Positions 1 to 10,900 of a DNA stretch of 41,152 nucleotides are shown in pieces; the stretch's first letter is position 1; each line of letters opens with the position of its first letter. Both the position numbers and the translations under genes were made by a program. The DNA lies in NCBI GenBank assembly GCA_037176905.1, contig JBBBWG010032786.1, positions 1 through 41,152 of the forward strand, read 5' to 3'. Under the pieces are notes generated by a model. That model was given only the letters and a program-made list of their open reading frames with translations. It had not been told where the DNA came from and searched no databases. This DNA comes from Azolla pinnata (taxonomy: Eukaryota > Streptophyta > Polypodiopsida > Salviniales > Salviniaceae).

Positions 1-744
1 CGACGCCCGCCGCGATCCGCACGCGCGCGCCCCACTCCAGCGGCGTCCGCCTCGCGCCCTTGTTCCCTATTTTTCCCGACACGAGAAACACCCGTCACGA
101 AACCGAACCCCGGAAAAGCCGACCCCAACCTGAGAACCCGCGGTGGTTTCACACTACCTACCGTGCAGCACCGCCGACAGGCTCCCGTTCGGCATGTACT
201 CGCTCACCAGCAGCTTCTCCTCCCTCGCGTAGTAGTAGGCGAGCGCCGGCACGAGCCCCTCGTGCCCCATGGCGCCCCCCAGCCGCGCCATCGCGCCCTC
301 GAACTCGCGCCGCTCCGCCGCCACGTCCTTGAGCCGCTTCACCGCCACGACCAGCCCCGTCTCCAGCACCGCCTTGTACGACGTGCCGATGCTGCCCTTG
401 CCCAGCACCTCCGCCGACGCGCGCAGCAGCTCGTCCATGGAGAAGCGCAGGTGCTGGGCGTGCTCGAAGAACACGAGGTCGCGGATCTCGGGCTCCGCCG
501 CCGCCGCCGCCGCCGCTTGGTAACCTGCTCCTCCTCCTCCTCCTCCTCCAGCCGCCGCCGCCGCCGCCGCTGCGATCGGAGCGCCGGCTTCCCTGCTGGA
601 GCCTTTGCCGCCGGCAGCTTGCTCGCTGCTCTTCCTGCGGTTGAATGCGACGATGAGCAGCGTGGCGGCGATGAAGAGCACGGCCACGCAGCCGATCACG
701 ATGCCTGCGATCTCGCCGCCCGACAAACTCTTCTTCTTCCCGGC

Positions 745-790
<46 letters not shown>

Positions 791-1617
791 TTGTTGTCGT
801 CTGAGGAGGAGGAGGAGGGACATGGCGGCAGCGGGCCCCCGCCGCACAGCCCCGGGTTCCCGTCGAACGCCCCCGAGCCCAGGAAGCGGTTGAGCGCCGT
901 CGTGTTGGGCACGGCGCCGCTCAGGTTGTTGTAGGCGACGCTGAAGTTGGCGAGCGTCGCGACGTCGATGGGCGGCACCGCGCCCGACAGCGAGTTGTTG
1001 CGCAGGAACAGCGACTTGAGCTGCGGGAGGCTCGCGACGGAGCCGGGGATCGCGCCCGACAGCGAGTTCGCGGACGCGTCGAAGTGGTTGAGGTTGGGCC
1101 AGGGCGCGAAGAAGGTCGCGGGGATCCCCCCCGTGAAGCGGTTCCCCTGCAGGTAGATGCTCCGCAGGAAGGTGCAATTGGAGAGGTCGGGCGGCAGCGG
1201 CCCCGAGAGGCCGTTGTGGTGCAGGTTGAGCACGCGCAGCTGCGTGAGCCTCCCGAACGACGCCGCCGCGATCGGCCCCTCCAGCCCCGCCCTCCCCAGC
1301 TTCACCAACATCACCCTCGTCTCCCCCGCGCTCGTGTTCCTGCATTCCACCCCCTGCCATTTGCACACGTCCGAATCCTTGCTCCATCGCGGCAGCGATC
1401 TGCTGCCGTTGCTCAATGCCGCGTAGAATGCCCTCAGGCCTTCCCTGTCGTCGCTCAGATCCGCCCGCGAGACCCTAGCGCCGCACAATAGTAGAATCGC
1501 CATCATCATCGCCATCATCATCATCGTCATCGTCGTCGTCGTCATTGTCGTCGTCGTCGTCGCTATGCCTGGCGGCGGTGCTCGCCGCCGGCGCCGGATC
1601 GCCGCATCGCCGCCCAT
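1..1617 (-). CDS. LRR-III receptor-like kinase, 5' part (cut by window edge)
   Basis: Two exons are visible: 1617-162 and 66-1 (incomplete), with a 95-bp intron (donor GTAGGT, acceptor TAG). The join completes the Gly of LHG and gives LHGNKGARRTPLEW, the usual LRR-III kinase sequence, so the frame is sound. Seen in the protein: a Met/Thr-rich hydrophobic start, an LRR N-cap (about residues 53-92), about five LRRs (103-250), a poly-Ser tract (278-291), one transmembrane helix (about 303-325), Ala/Gly-rich tracts (349-374), then a kinase domain with Gly loop GKGSIG and the VAVK lysine (K427). Known of the family: RLK902/RKL1-like plasma-membrane receptors, often catalytically atypical; the catalytic loop lies outside the window. 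The start is uncertain: M1 at 1617 precedes an Arg-rich stretch, while in-frame ATGs at 1545 and 1530 would place a signal peptide right at the N-terminus. The exon is far richer in G+C than every other gene here. Confidence 0.93.
495..549. repeat. Coding CCG and CTC triplet runs
   Basis: A CCG run and a CTC run, read on the minus strand as poly-Ala and poly-Gly in the cytoplasmic juxtamembrane part of the receptor kinase. They keep the frame open. Confidence 0.85.
746..795. repeat. Coding (CTG)14(TTG)3 microsatellite
   Basis: An uninterrupted run of CTG units followed by three TTG units. On the minus strand it is read as AAC then AGC codons and encodes the Asn/poly-Ser tract just outside the membrane helix of the receptor kinase. 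A pure triplet run of this kind is prone to length change without frame loss. Confidence 0.95.
1500..1562. repeat. CAT/CGT triplet microsatellite spanning the RLK start region
   Basis: A run of CAT and CGT units, read on the minus strand as ATG and ACG codons. It encodes the Thr/Met-rich N-terminus of the receptor kinase and supplies about ten in-frame ATG codons, so the start codon sits inside a slippage-prone repeat. Confidence 0.9.
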
Positions 1618-2097
1618 GCCCCAGGATTCACCGATCGAATCGATTCTGCTCGCCCTACCCGATCTATATCGCGAGAGCGATCGATCGATCGATCGATGTA
1701 TCGAGAGATATCGGATCTATCTCTCTACTTATCCAATGGATGGGCGGATCTCTCTCAATGGATGGGCGGATCTCTCTACTCTATTTTGGAAGAAGGGGCT
1801 CCAACAGCAGAAGAAGAAGAAGAAGAAGAAGCGCGGCCGGAAAGGCCCGCTTTTGTTTTTGAAATGGCGCAGGCGCAGGTCGTCGTGGGGATTCTCTCGT
1901 CGTTGCAGGCTATTCATGAATGGCTCTCGCCATGGCCATGGCCATGGCCATGGGCGGGAGGTGCATTAATTTGCATCAGAGGGTTTTGTGTGCTTGTGTG
2001 TGTGCAGCAGAGTTTGGGGGAGGGTCGAAGAGGGCGAGGTTGATTATGGCCACTCGTTCATTAAAGCGAGGAAAGAGAAAAACAGAGACAAAAGCAG

Positions 2098-2345
2098 AGA
2101 AGAAGAAGAAGATTGAAGATGAAGATGAAGAAGAAGAAGATTGAAGATGAAGATGAAGAAGAAGAAGAAGATGAGGAAGAAGAAGAAGAAGAAGAAGAAG
2201 AAGAAGAAGAAGCAGAAGAAGAAGATTGAAGATGAAGAAGTAGAAGATTGAAGATGAAGAAGAGGAGGAAGAACAGGATTGAAGATGGAAGAAGAGGATT
2301 GAAGATGATGAAGATTGGAAGAAGAGGATGATGAAGCTGAAGCTG
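2098..2345. repeat. Purine-only (GAA/GAT)n tract
   Basis: About 250 bp in which one strand is almost pure purine, built from GAA, GAT and AAG units with scattered GATTGAAGAT motifs. Long polypurine tracts of this type can form triplex DNA. Both strands are open in some frames (poly-Glu or poly-Ser/Leu), which is expected from the repeat and is not evidence of coding. Confidence 0.9.
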
Positions 2346-2426
2346 AAGCTGCAGCAGCTGGATATGGAGGTCTTCCCCTTTTTCCTCTCTTTTTTTTTTG
2401 GCTTCTTTCCTTTCCCCTGCTTCTTG

Positions 2427-2457
<31 letters not shown>

Positions 2458-2841
2458 GCTTTCTTTTGGCTATGGAGGTCAGTAAAATAACAAAAGAAAA
2501 CAACAACAAAGGAGCTGGCACAGACAATTCAGCTCTGTGTATTCTCTCTGTTTTGTTTTTTTGTTTTTTGTTTTTCATTTGGTCAAAAATGTTTTAAAAA
2601 GAAGAAGAAAGAAACAGGGGAGAGTGGATAGAAAATCAATGGAGGCAAGGTCTATGTATGTATGTATGTATGTATGTATGTGTGTGTGTATGTGTGTGTG
2701 TGCATCTATCTACATACATATTTGGTAGCAAAGTTAGTTACACTACTACATATAACTACAAGAGTACATACACACACACATACTTGGGAGTTTATTGGGC
2801 AAGACCCATGAAGAGGATTCAACCACCAAAGGCCCAAGAGC

Positions 2842-2872
<31 letters not shown>

Positions 2873-5753
2873 CCAAGAGACAAACAAGACAAGAGCCTAT
2901 CTAGTCTGGTCTGTGTTGTTGTTGGGCAGCTTTCAATTCTTGCGGGTTCGCCGCCACCCGATCTCACTACTACTTGTCTGATGCGAGCTCGCGACATCGG
3001 TAGCTCATGGATTCTGCCAAGTGTGGCAAGGCTCATGTCCGATGGAGGAAAGCCTGGCACAGCTCCCCTTGGACTACCGAACATAACATAGAGACAGACA
3101 GACAGACAGACAGACAGAAACAGAGAGAGACAGAGACTTCCATCTGGCCTTTCTCCGTTCTCGTTTTTTTGCCAGCTCGATCAGCAGGTCAAGGCGAAAT
3201 GATCCGGCTTGTTGTAAACAGCAGTAACAGGGAAGCCAGGGAGAAAGCACGGGGGCCGATCCCAATCCAGGGAGTGGGGGGGGGGGCTTTTTTTCTTAAT
3301 CATTTATCTGCTCTCGACAGGGAACAGGCCGATTCCGAGCAGCTGTTGCTATGAGCCCGCTGTCTGCCTGTTGCGCTGGGAGCCCTTTGCTTTTTGCTCT
3401 CTCTCCCTTTTGCATCTCATTCCCATCGGCACCCACGATTACTGGGGCGAAAGAAGCAGCAGAAGCCAAAAACAAAAACCAAAAACCACGAATCGATGAC
3501 CATTCGCTGAAGAGTTTTTTGAACATTGTGTTCATGCCCCTGGTTCGTCGTCAACACCACGAAAAGAATAAGAAAAGCCCATGGTGGCGGTGGTTGTTAA
3601 GTGTCTTCTTCTTCCTTGTGTGCCTCTGCTCCACGGGCACTTATGAGAGAACATTCTGACAGACGGGGCCTTCGCTCGGTCACCACCACCCGCTAATTGC
3701 AAAGATGAACCATACCAAACCCCCCAAGAAAATGGAGCTAAGGTTTGACAAGTTGTTTCGCAAAAAAAAGAATGCACTCTAGCGTTGAAGAGTCTGTTCG
3801 ATGCATGTGTTGAAGAAGAAGAGCATCGGAAGGATCCTTTACAGAGGCAGAGGCAGAGTCAGAGACTCAACACGGCTTCTGCTCCTGCTTCTGCTTTGTT
3901 TCTTCTTCTTCTTCCTTTGCTCCTGAGCCAGAATCTGCTGTTAGTCTCAACGCCAGAAAGCTTGTAATTTTTTGGATCGAAAAAAGCCCGATGATGCCCC
4001 TCCGAGGTTGGTAGATGTCGCATGTGATCGACCGCATGCGCATTAGCGCCCCATTCGAATGCATCGATGCCAATGCAAAGCATGTATTCCAAAGGTGGGA
4101 AAAAAGGAAGGGCATTCTCGTTATTTATCAATATTAGCGAGGTGCCCCTCCTCTTTCTGATTGCCTGGCCACGGGAATAATGCGAATTCACGTGACCTTG
4201 CATATCGTTACGGTCCGAGCGGTGCCGATGATGATTTCGATGCCCCGATTCCGGTGAAGAGAATCGATGAAGCAAGCAAGAAAGCAAGATATAGTAACGT
4301 CTGCTGAGGCCAATATTAGACGGGTTCGCATTGAGGGGGCAAGAGACGAGACGCCAGATCCAGATCCGGATCGCTGGATTGATGGATGGCTCTGTATGTG
4401 TAGCAATCGGTGAGGAGAAAGCTGCCCTTCGGGAGTCTAATGTTGTTTCCGATACTGTTCCAGCTAACTCTAGAGGAGATGGTTGCAAAGCTCGTGTCTC
4501 GGCACACACACAAGTTTAGGGGGGAAAAACTCGCGTGAAGCCTTCCTGCGTTTTTCTGTCTGTCTGTCTGCCTGTTTGTCTAGTCTGTTTGTCTGTCTGT
4601 CTGTCTCTCGCGCCTCTTTGCTGGCTAATTTTAGCTACTCATCGTAACTCCTGAATGCTCGCGACAAACTCGTGAATCGCAGACAGCTCCCCCGGAAAAG
4701 CCGAATGCCGCCATTCGATCGATGCAGTGGTGCCAGCCAGCCAGCCACCGTTCCCATTTCTTCCGGAATGTTCTTCTTTGTCTGTTTAATTCCCTTCTTC
4801 CCTTATTTTTAACTCAAAAGAGAAATACTCGGACATTTATCAGGCAGCGGAAAACCCTCCGTTCGATCCGAGGCATAAAGCTCGGAGGTCTCCGCAGCAC
4901 CGCCCTCCTCTTCTCTTTTCAGTTTCATATCCGGCTCTCGATTTCGCTGGGGACAATAATAATAATAATGATAATGATAATGAATGTCGTTGAGTGGAAC
5001 AAGCGTGACGGATAATTAATTGCGATATCGTAATGTGTACACTAAGGTTGTTATTATTATTATTATTATTGTGTTTCTTATTATGATTATTGTTGCTGTT
5101 GTTGTAGCATGGGGCCAGAAATTTGATACTAATAAAAAGAATCATATTATTATTATGATTGTGGTTATTAGACATTGGACATTAAAGAGACCTAGACTTA
5201 TCATCATCATCATCAACATATACACATAATTAGTGTGTGGGAAGGCCAAAAAATCCGCCCCCCGCCTTTTATCCCATGTAAAGAAAGCTTGGATCGGAAG
5301 CTGAACGAAATCTCGATCGATCAATCGATCGATCGATGTATCGATCCTAATCCTCATCGAGAACGATTAGGCCCAATCTTCGGTGGACTTGGATGGAGCT
5401 TTTACGGCCCCCGTTTTTATAACAAAGGGCTCGTCCCACATTTATCTGGGGATAATCCTTCTCCACGTTGCGCTTATAAAAGATATCTTTGGTCCATGTT
5501 GTTAGCACTAAGCCTCAAATAGAGGCGGATATATGGCCACTCTGTTGCAACCTTGCTTCTCGGTCATGGTATTAATCTCCGAAGTAGAAAAATATGCCTC
5601 TAAACCATAGTTTCTTAGCAGATCAAGGGCACAGAGTGGTGACCTTTGAAAGCAAATGATTCGTAGGGTCTCATCGATCCGAGAGCATCCGATACGGAAT
5701 AATTCACTGGTTGACGCCGATTATTTGACTTGGGAGCATTCGATGATGCGGAT

Positions 5754-5845
5754 TGCTTCATCAGTCCAATTCAAGAAAAAAGTCAAGTTCGACTCGATCT
5801 GCTTCATCAGTCCAATTCAAGAAAAAAGTCAAGTTCGACTCGATT
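5754..5845. repeat. 46-bp tandem duplication
   Basis: Two adjacent, essentially identical 46-bp units beginning TGCTTCATCAG, the second starting at 5800. The near-perfect identity implies a recent duplication. No gene is recognised around it. Confidence 0.93.
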
Positions 5846-6369
5846 GATGCTAATCTTCTCCGAATAGATCTCGGAAAGGCCGATGATGGGAAACTAACTC
5901 TTCATGTGATATATACAGCTGAAGCACGCGATTCCGCTAGTCGAGATTGCACGGGGATATCGAGGGGGAGAAACGGTTCAAACACCGTTTCAAACTCAAA
6001 CTAGACATTCGTAAACCTCGTGACCGAATCAAGCATCGTCCGAGGGCTTGGGACAACACAGGTGAAATCTGGCACAGTATTTCAAGCTTGCACAACGAGT
6101 TCGTTACAGACATCTCGAGTTTTCGAGCTGTTTGGGAAAGATGCCAGCTTTTTACAGCTTCTAGGCGACGCATCGATCCATTCGAGAAAGCCAGAACATT
6201 CCAGCGATCCGGCACGCGAAACGATCGGTATCCTAATCCAACACATTTGAGCTTGATCTTTTGATTTTTTGAGATTGGGCATTGTTGATGGCAGAAGAAT
6301 GGGGACTAGGAATTTGCCACAATTGGTCAAAGTGCCACAATTATGGTTAGTTATAACTACCCATAACTG

Positions 6370-6420
6370 TCATCCTCATCATCATCATCATCATCATCAT
6401 CACCATCATCATCATCACCA
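6370..6420. repeat. (CAT/CAC)n microsatellite
   Basis: A run of CAT with a few CAC units. It encodes poly-His or poly-Asp in open frames that otherwise look like nothing known. Confidence 0.92.
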
Positions 6421-6934
6421 CAACCGCTCTGCTCTGCTCTGCGCCTGTGCATTGTGCAGCAAAACCATGTACAATCGCCATCGTCGTGCCTCCGTCCATC
6501 GTTCACTCTCCCCGTTCCTGGCTTCGAGGACAGCGCGCTGAGCTCCTCTGGTGGAGTAGGCTTCTTTGCCTTTCCCTTTTTCCTTTCCTTTTCTTTATGC
6601 ATCCAAAGCATCCAGCTGACTGCACTGCGTGGCGTGCAGAGCGGAAACCCGGAGAAGCGGCCCTTGAAAAATGGAGGCGTCGTGTGGGTTTAGTGTTACG
6701 AGCAGCTGTGGCGGCGGCGGCCGATGTAGCCATTTGACGTGGAGGCGATGGGAACCTGGGCAACTTTACCGCAAATCTCTCTCCCTCAAGAACACCAGCC
6801 GACATGTCCAGGTGAACCACATTCTCTTGTGTAGATCTTCCTCCTCCCTTCCCCATGGCTCCGCCTCCGTACGTATGCTTGCCCCTCAGTTTCATCGGAA
6901 ACAAGATTCGTTTGCAGCTTCGTTTGAAGATCGA

Positions 6935-7900
6935 AAGATGTGGTTGGAAAGGACCACGGAATGCCGATTTAAAATGTTTGGATGGCTCATTATGCTTGCC
7001 TTGGCTCGGTTCAGGTTGGCTCTGCAGCCAAGAATTTGTGGCATTACGCATAGAACGATGGTGATTCTCTAGTAGTCTGGCGTTGACATGGAATGTGGGC
7101 ATGGAAGGGACCATCCAATGAAGTTTTGTAATGGTTGGATAATTCATTGCCGATGCTTGCCTTGGCTCGGTTCAGGTTGGCTGTAGCCAAGAATCTGTGG
7201 CATTACGCATTGAACGATGGTGATTCTCTAATAGTCTGGTGTTGACATGGAATGTGGGCATGGAAGGGACCATCCAATGAAATTTTGCAATGTTTGGATA
7301 ATTCATTGCCGATGCTTGCCTTGGCTCGGTTCGGGGTCACTGCAGCCAAGAATCTGTGGCATTACGCATAGAACGATGGTGATTCTCTAATAGTCTGGTG
7401 TTGACACGGAATGTGGGCATGGAAGGGACCATCCAATGAAATTTTGTAATGTTTAGATAATTCATTGCCGATGCTTGCCTTGGCTCGGTTCGGGGTTGCT
7501 GCAGCCAAGAAGCTAGTGCGGTTATGCATAGAATGATGTTGATAGTCGGTAGTCCGGTGTTCAAAGTACACATGTAATGATGTTCACATGTTCTGATCCA
7601 TTATATAAGGCTTGCCTTAGTATGGCTGCAGCCAAGAACCTGTGGCATTCATTCGTAAATGGATGTTGAAGCCGTGGTACTCTGCCCGGAAGGATATCAA
7701 AAATTGATGCTGGCATGTAAATATAGGCATGTGTAATGCACATGCTTCAAAATGCACACGCTTCAAAATGCACACATAATGAGATTTTAAATGTACCAAT
7801 CCCATTATATGAGGTCCGTCTCACATGATATGCTTCGTTTTATATGCTGCAAACCAGAAGCTATGGCATCGTGACTGCTTGTTGTTGACATGGAATGTAG
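6935..7900. repeat. ~159-bp tandem array upstream of CFAP65
   Basis: The marker GCTTGCCTTGGCTCGG begins units at 6994, 7155, 7314 and 7473 (periods 161, 159, 159). A degenerate unit starts at 7610, half a unit precedes the first, and a further diverged copy at about 7820-7900 keeps the block GTTGACATGGAATGT directly before the first recognisable CFAP65 exon. The units share GGAAGGGACCATCCAATGAA and a GCAGCCAAGAA block. Minus-strand open frames over the array repeat the same peptide and are by-products of the period. No transposase or terminal inverted repeat is seen. Confidence 0.9.
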
Positions 7901-10900
7901 GTCTTGAATTGGTCAGCGCCAGACTGCCCTGCTTTTGCAACCGAGTATTTGGGTCCTGTTCGAGTGAACCCGGGAGTAACATGCGTCATCGGCATCATCT
8001 TCAAGCCATCTCAATCGGTGGATTATGACAGCAAGCTTATCTTTTCCACCCTCAAGGTGATGACTTTGTAAGCTTCCCAGCCCATGATTTATCACACAAT
8101 CTGTCCTTCTCTTCCTCAAGACAAATATAGCTCATTTATGTTATTTGCATGTGGGTTCTTGTGCTGCAGGACTCGTTTTCGGTTAACTTAAAGGGTGTAG
8201 CTCCCATAGGGGATGTGCAATGCCAATCGGATATGGATTTTGGGAATTGCAGCGTGAAAGAGACTGCTGAAAAGGTTTTCCAATTCTCTAATGTTGGTGA
8301 TAAACCTACACCATATGAGTGGATAGTGGAGCCACCTTTCTCCATCGTGCCAAAGGAAGGTTTCTTACAGCCCATGGAAAGATCATCTGCCATCTGCTGT
8401 TTCACACCAGAGAAAGCACGTGCTTACTCTGCACAGGTACTATCAGAAATCTTGTACGCTGTAGAAAGAATGGATAAAAGATTCAGAATGTGATGAAGTT
8501 AAAATCTCATCATTTTGATAGTAGAAACTTGGTACTGTATTTTACAGGCACATTGTGTTACTGCCGAGAATGCAACCTCAGTTATGAACCTCGCCGGCAC
8601 TGGAAAGTATGTATTCCTTCACGTATCTCCATCCATCCTTGATTTTGGTGATGTGGTAGTGGGGTCAGCAAAAGAAATCACCTTCGACGTTTGCAATACA
8701 TCCGAAGTGCTGGCAAAGGTTTACATTAACGTCGTTGATGATTTTCAACAAGAATTCTTTCCACCTGTGTTCAAAGTAGAGCTGGTTGAATCCTCAATTC
8801 AGCCAAACAATCACTTGGCAATTAAGGTGTGGTGAATGTGATCGTTTTCATGATAATCTCGATTCATATATATGCATTACACACACCAAGTAATTTAGAA
8901 AAGTGTATAAATTGAAGTAGTACTTTGATGTTTGAAGAAAACCGAATTGCACAAGGAGGTTGCGAAGTATTGATGTAAATTTCAGGCATTATGCAGGTGA
9001 TGTACTGTCCTCTTTCAGCAGGCACATTCTCAAGCGCGCAGATCAGTGTGACAACCTCCCAAGGCAGTCTGCACAAATTGAGTTGCTCAGGGAATGCCAT
9101 AGCCCCCTGTGTCACCATCTCAAGAAGGGCGATAGATTTTGGCTCTTTGCCTCTTGGGACAAGTGTTTCCAGCTCTCTCTCGATACACAACATGTCTGTG
9201 GTTCATGTCAGTTTCCAATTCAATCTTACTGGATCAGGAATTTTCTTTCTACAGCCAGAGAAAGGAGTTATTGCACCACAATCTATGATTTGTGTGAAGG
9301 TGTACTTTGAACCAGGAGAAGCTGCAAACTACTACAAGCGCATCTTCTGCATTATACAAGATTGCCACCCTTTATATTGCGATCTTGTAGGCTGTTGTTT
9401 CCGTGATAAGGTTGACTTCCCAACTCTACAGCTCTCACATTTGTCAAAGCATAGAGATATCACAGCAGGTGATGCCAGAGATCAAATCCATGAACTTGAT
9501 ACATGTACAAATACAGGGGATGAGATTCCCGAATTATCAAATTGCCCAAAGTTGATAAGCTCACTACATGAAATAGTGGGCATGAAGAACAAGGAAAAGA
9601 TGCTTGAAAACTCGCTACCTGACAGTTCATTGGTTTCATGGCATGAAATGAGTTCATCAGCAGCATCCTTTGGCAATCTCATAACAAATGATCATCCCAG
9701 AAAACTGCTTGAACAGGCTTGCACTACAGATGATGTATGGGAAGAATATTTTTTTGGGAAAGTTTGGAGTTCAGTGGATGTTGGGCCCAGATCCATAGAT
9801 TTTGGGACAATCTCATGCATGCAGACTGAGAAAAGGAGTATATCGATACGAAACAACTCACAAATTGCACTTTCTTGTTTCTGGTATATCTTGGAAGTTA
9901 TGGACGACACAAACACGGCATCGATTGTATTAAGCAAAGGACCTTGGACGACTAAGAAGCCATCACATGTTTTTTCTGTCTCACCACGACTTGCTGAAAT
10001 ACCCCCTCAGGAGACTGCAGCATTTGAAGTCACATTTACACCGGCTAAAGAAAATCACTACTATATTGAAAACCTAGATCTCAACATTTCACTGTGTCAT
10101 AAAGAAGGTAATCGTCTTGTTCCACCTTGTGTAGTATCCGTACAAGTATCTGGAACCAGTTTTACGTCAAAGGCAGAGCTCCCATCAGAAGCGTATTTTT
10201 TTCCCTCAAAGGTTTACTTTCCACCCATCATACAGGGATGTCAAGCATACCATACGGTAGCTCTAAGGAATCAGGGATGCACACCTCTATGGTGAGCTTT
10301 TACTTCTTGCATGTAACTGAATTTCAGAGAACATGAATCTGGGAATCCCTTAGTACGGTTGTGATCTATAAAGGGCTCATTTTGTTTCCAGGTTTTCCTT
10401 CGAGAATCCAAGTCAGGAGTTTGAAGTTATGCCTCCACGAGGTGTCATTGAAATACAGAGTTTCCAGTTAATAAGTATTAGGTTCAAAGCCAGTAAACCT
10501 GGATCATGCGTATTGTACCTGCCTTGTATTCTGAACGGAACACGGGCTGATGGCATGCATTTGCAGCTAGTTGCTAAAAGTGATTACCCTTTGGTGGGTC
10601 CCATGGATGCTTAAGGAATTCAGTGCTATTACTTATCATTTAGAACACTATTTTTTTGTTTAAGTCTGACTTTCCCATCCTTGATGTGAGCAGGTACAAC
10701 TAGAAAGCACTAACGTCCATTTCAAGCGCACAAATGTTGGAATTCCTACAGAAAAAACAATAGAGATGAAAAATATGTCTACAGTTGCTGCCTTTTTCAC
10801 ACTGCAAGTTTCCCCTGAATGCTCAGAGGTATTTTCTATCAAGCCTAGGCATGGAATTATCAAAGGCAAACAAAGCTTGCAACTTCATTGCACTTTTTGC

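Larger units (their letters stand above)
1618..6360. other. Gene-poor stretch, microsatellite-rich; no gene recognised
   Basis: No open reading frame here resembles a known family or has a convincing exon structure. The proximal part must hold the promoter and 5' UTR of the minus-strand receptor kinase, but no clear TATA box or start site is evident. Simple repeats seen: ATCG units (1679-1697, 5313-5342), two copies of a 22-bp unit (1734-1777), GAA (about 1808-1833), a CCATGG-type hexamer (1930-1952), TTTC (2427-2457), TATG then TG (2653-2702), TA then GA (2841-2872), GACA (3092-3118), a ten-G run (3277-3287), GTCT (4556-4604), AAT/ATG (4956-4985) and ATT (5049-5075). Long open frames over them are low-complexity artefacts. 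Confidence 0.75.

Noticed and set aside
1..66. Possible frameshift in RLK exon 2 at the GC dinucleotide run
   Set aside because: Re-reading the complement carefully gives a continuous frame, RTPLEWGARVRIAAGV, in line with the family.
158..1387. Long open frames overlapping the RLK exon on both strands (409 codons minus, 213 codons plus)
   Set aside because: They are shadows of a GC-rich exon with few stops; they consist of Arg/Gly/Ala runs and match no family.
1976..2578. 200-codon minus-strand frame rich in Ser, Leu, Phe and Lys
   Set aside because: Produced by the GAA/GAT and TTTC repeats; no domain, no splice structure.
3859..4509. 216-codon minus-strand frame
   Set aside because: No recognisable family, scattered composition, and no supporting start or splice context.
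6503..7147. 214-codon minus-strand frame entering the 159-bp array
   Set aside because: Its N-terminal peptide is simply one array unit, repeated in other minus frames further right; the rest is unremarkable.
6935..7900. CRISPR-like array
   Set aside because: Units are ~159 bp and repeat along their whole length without distinct spacers; the setting is a plant nuclear genome.
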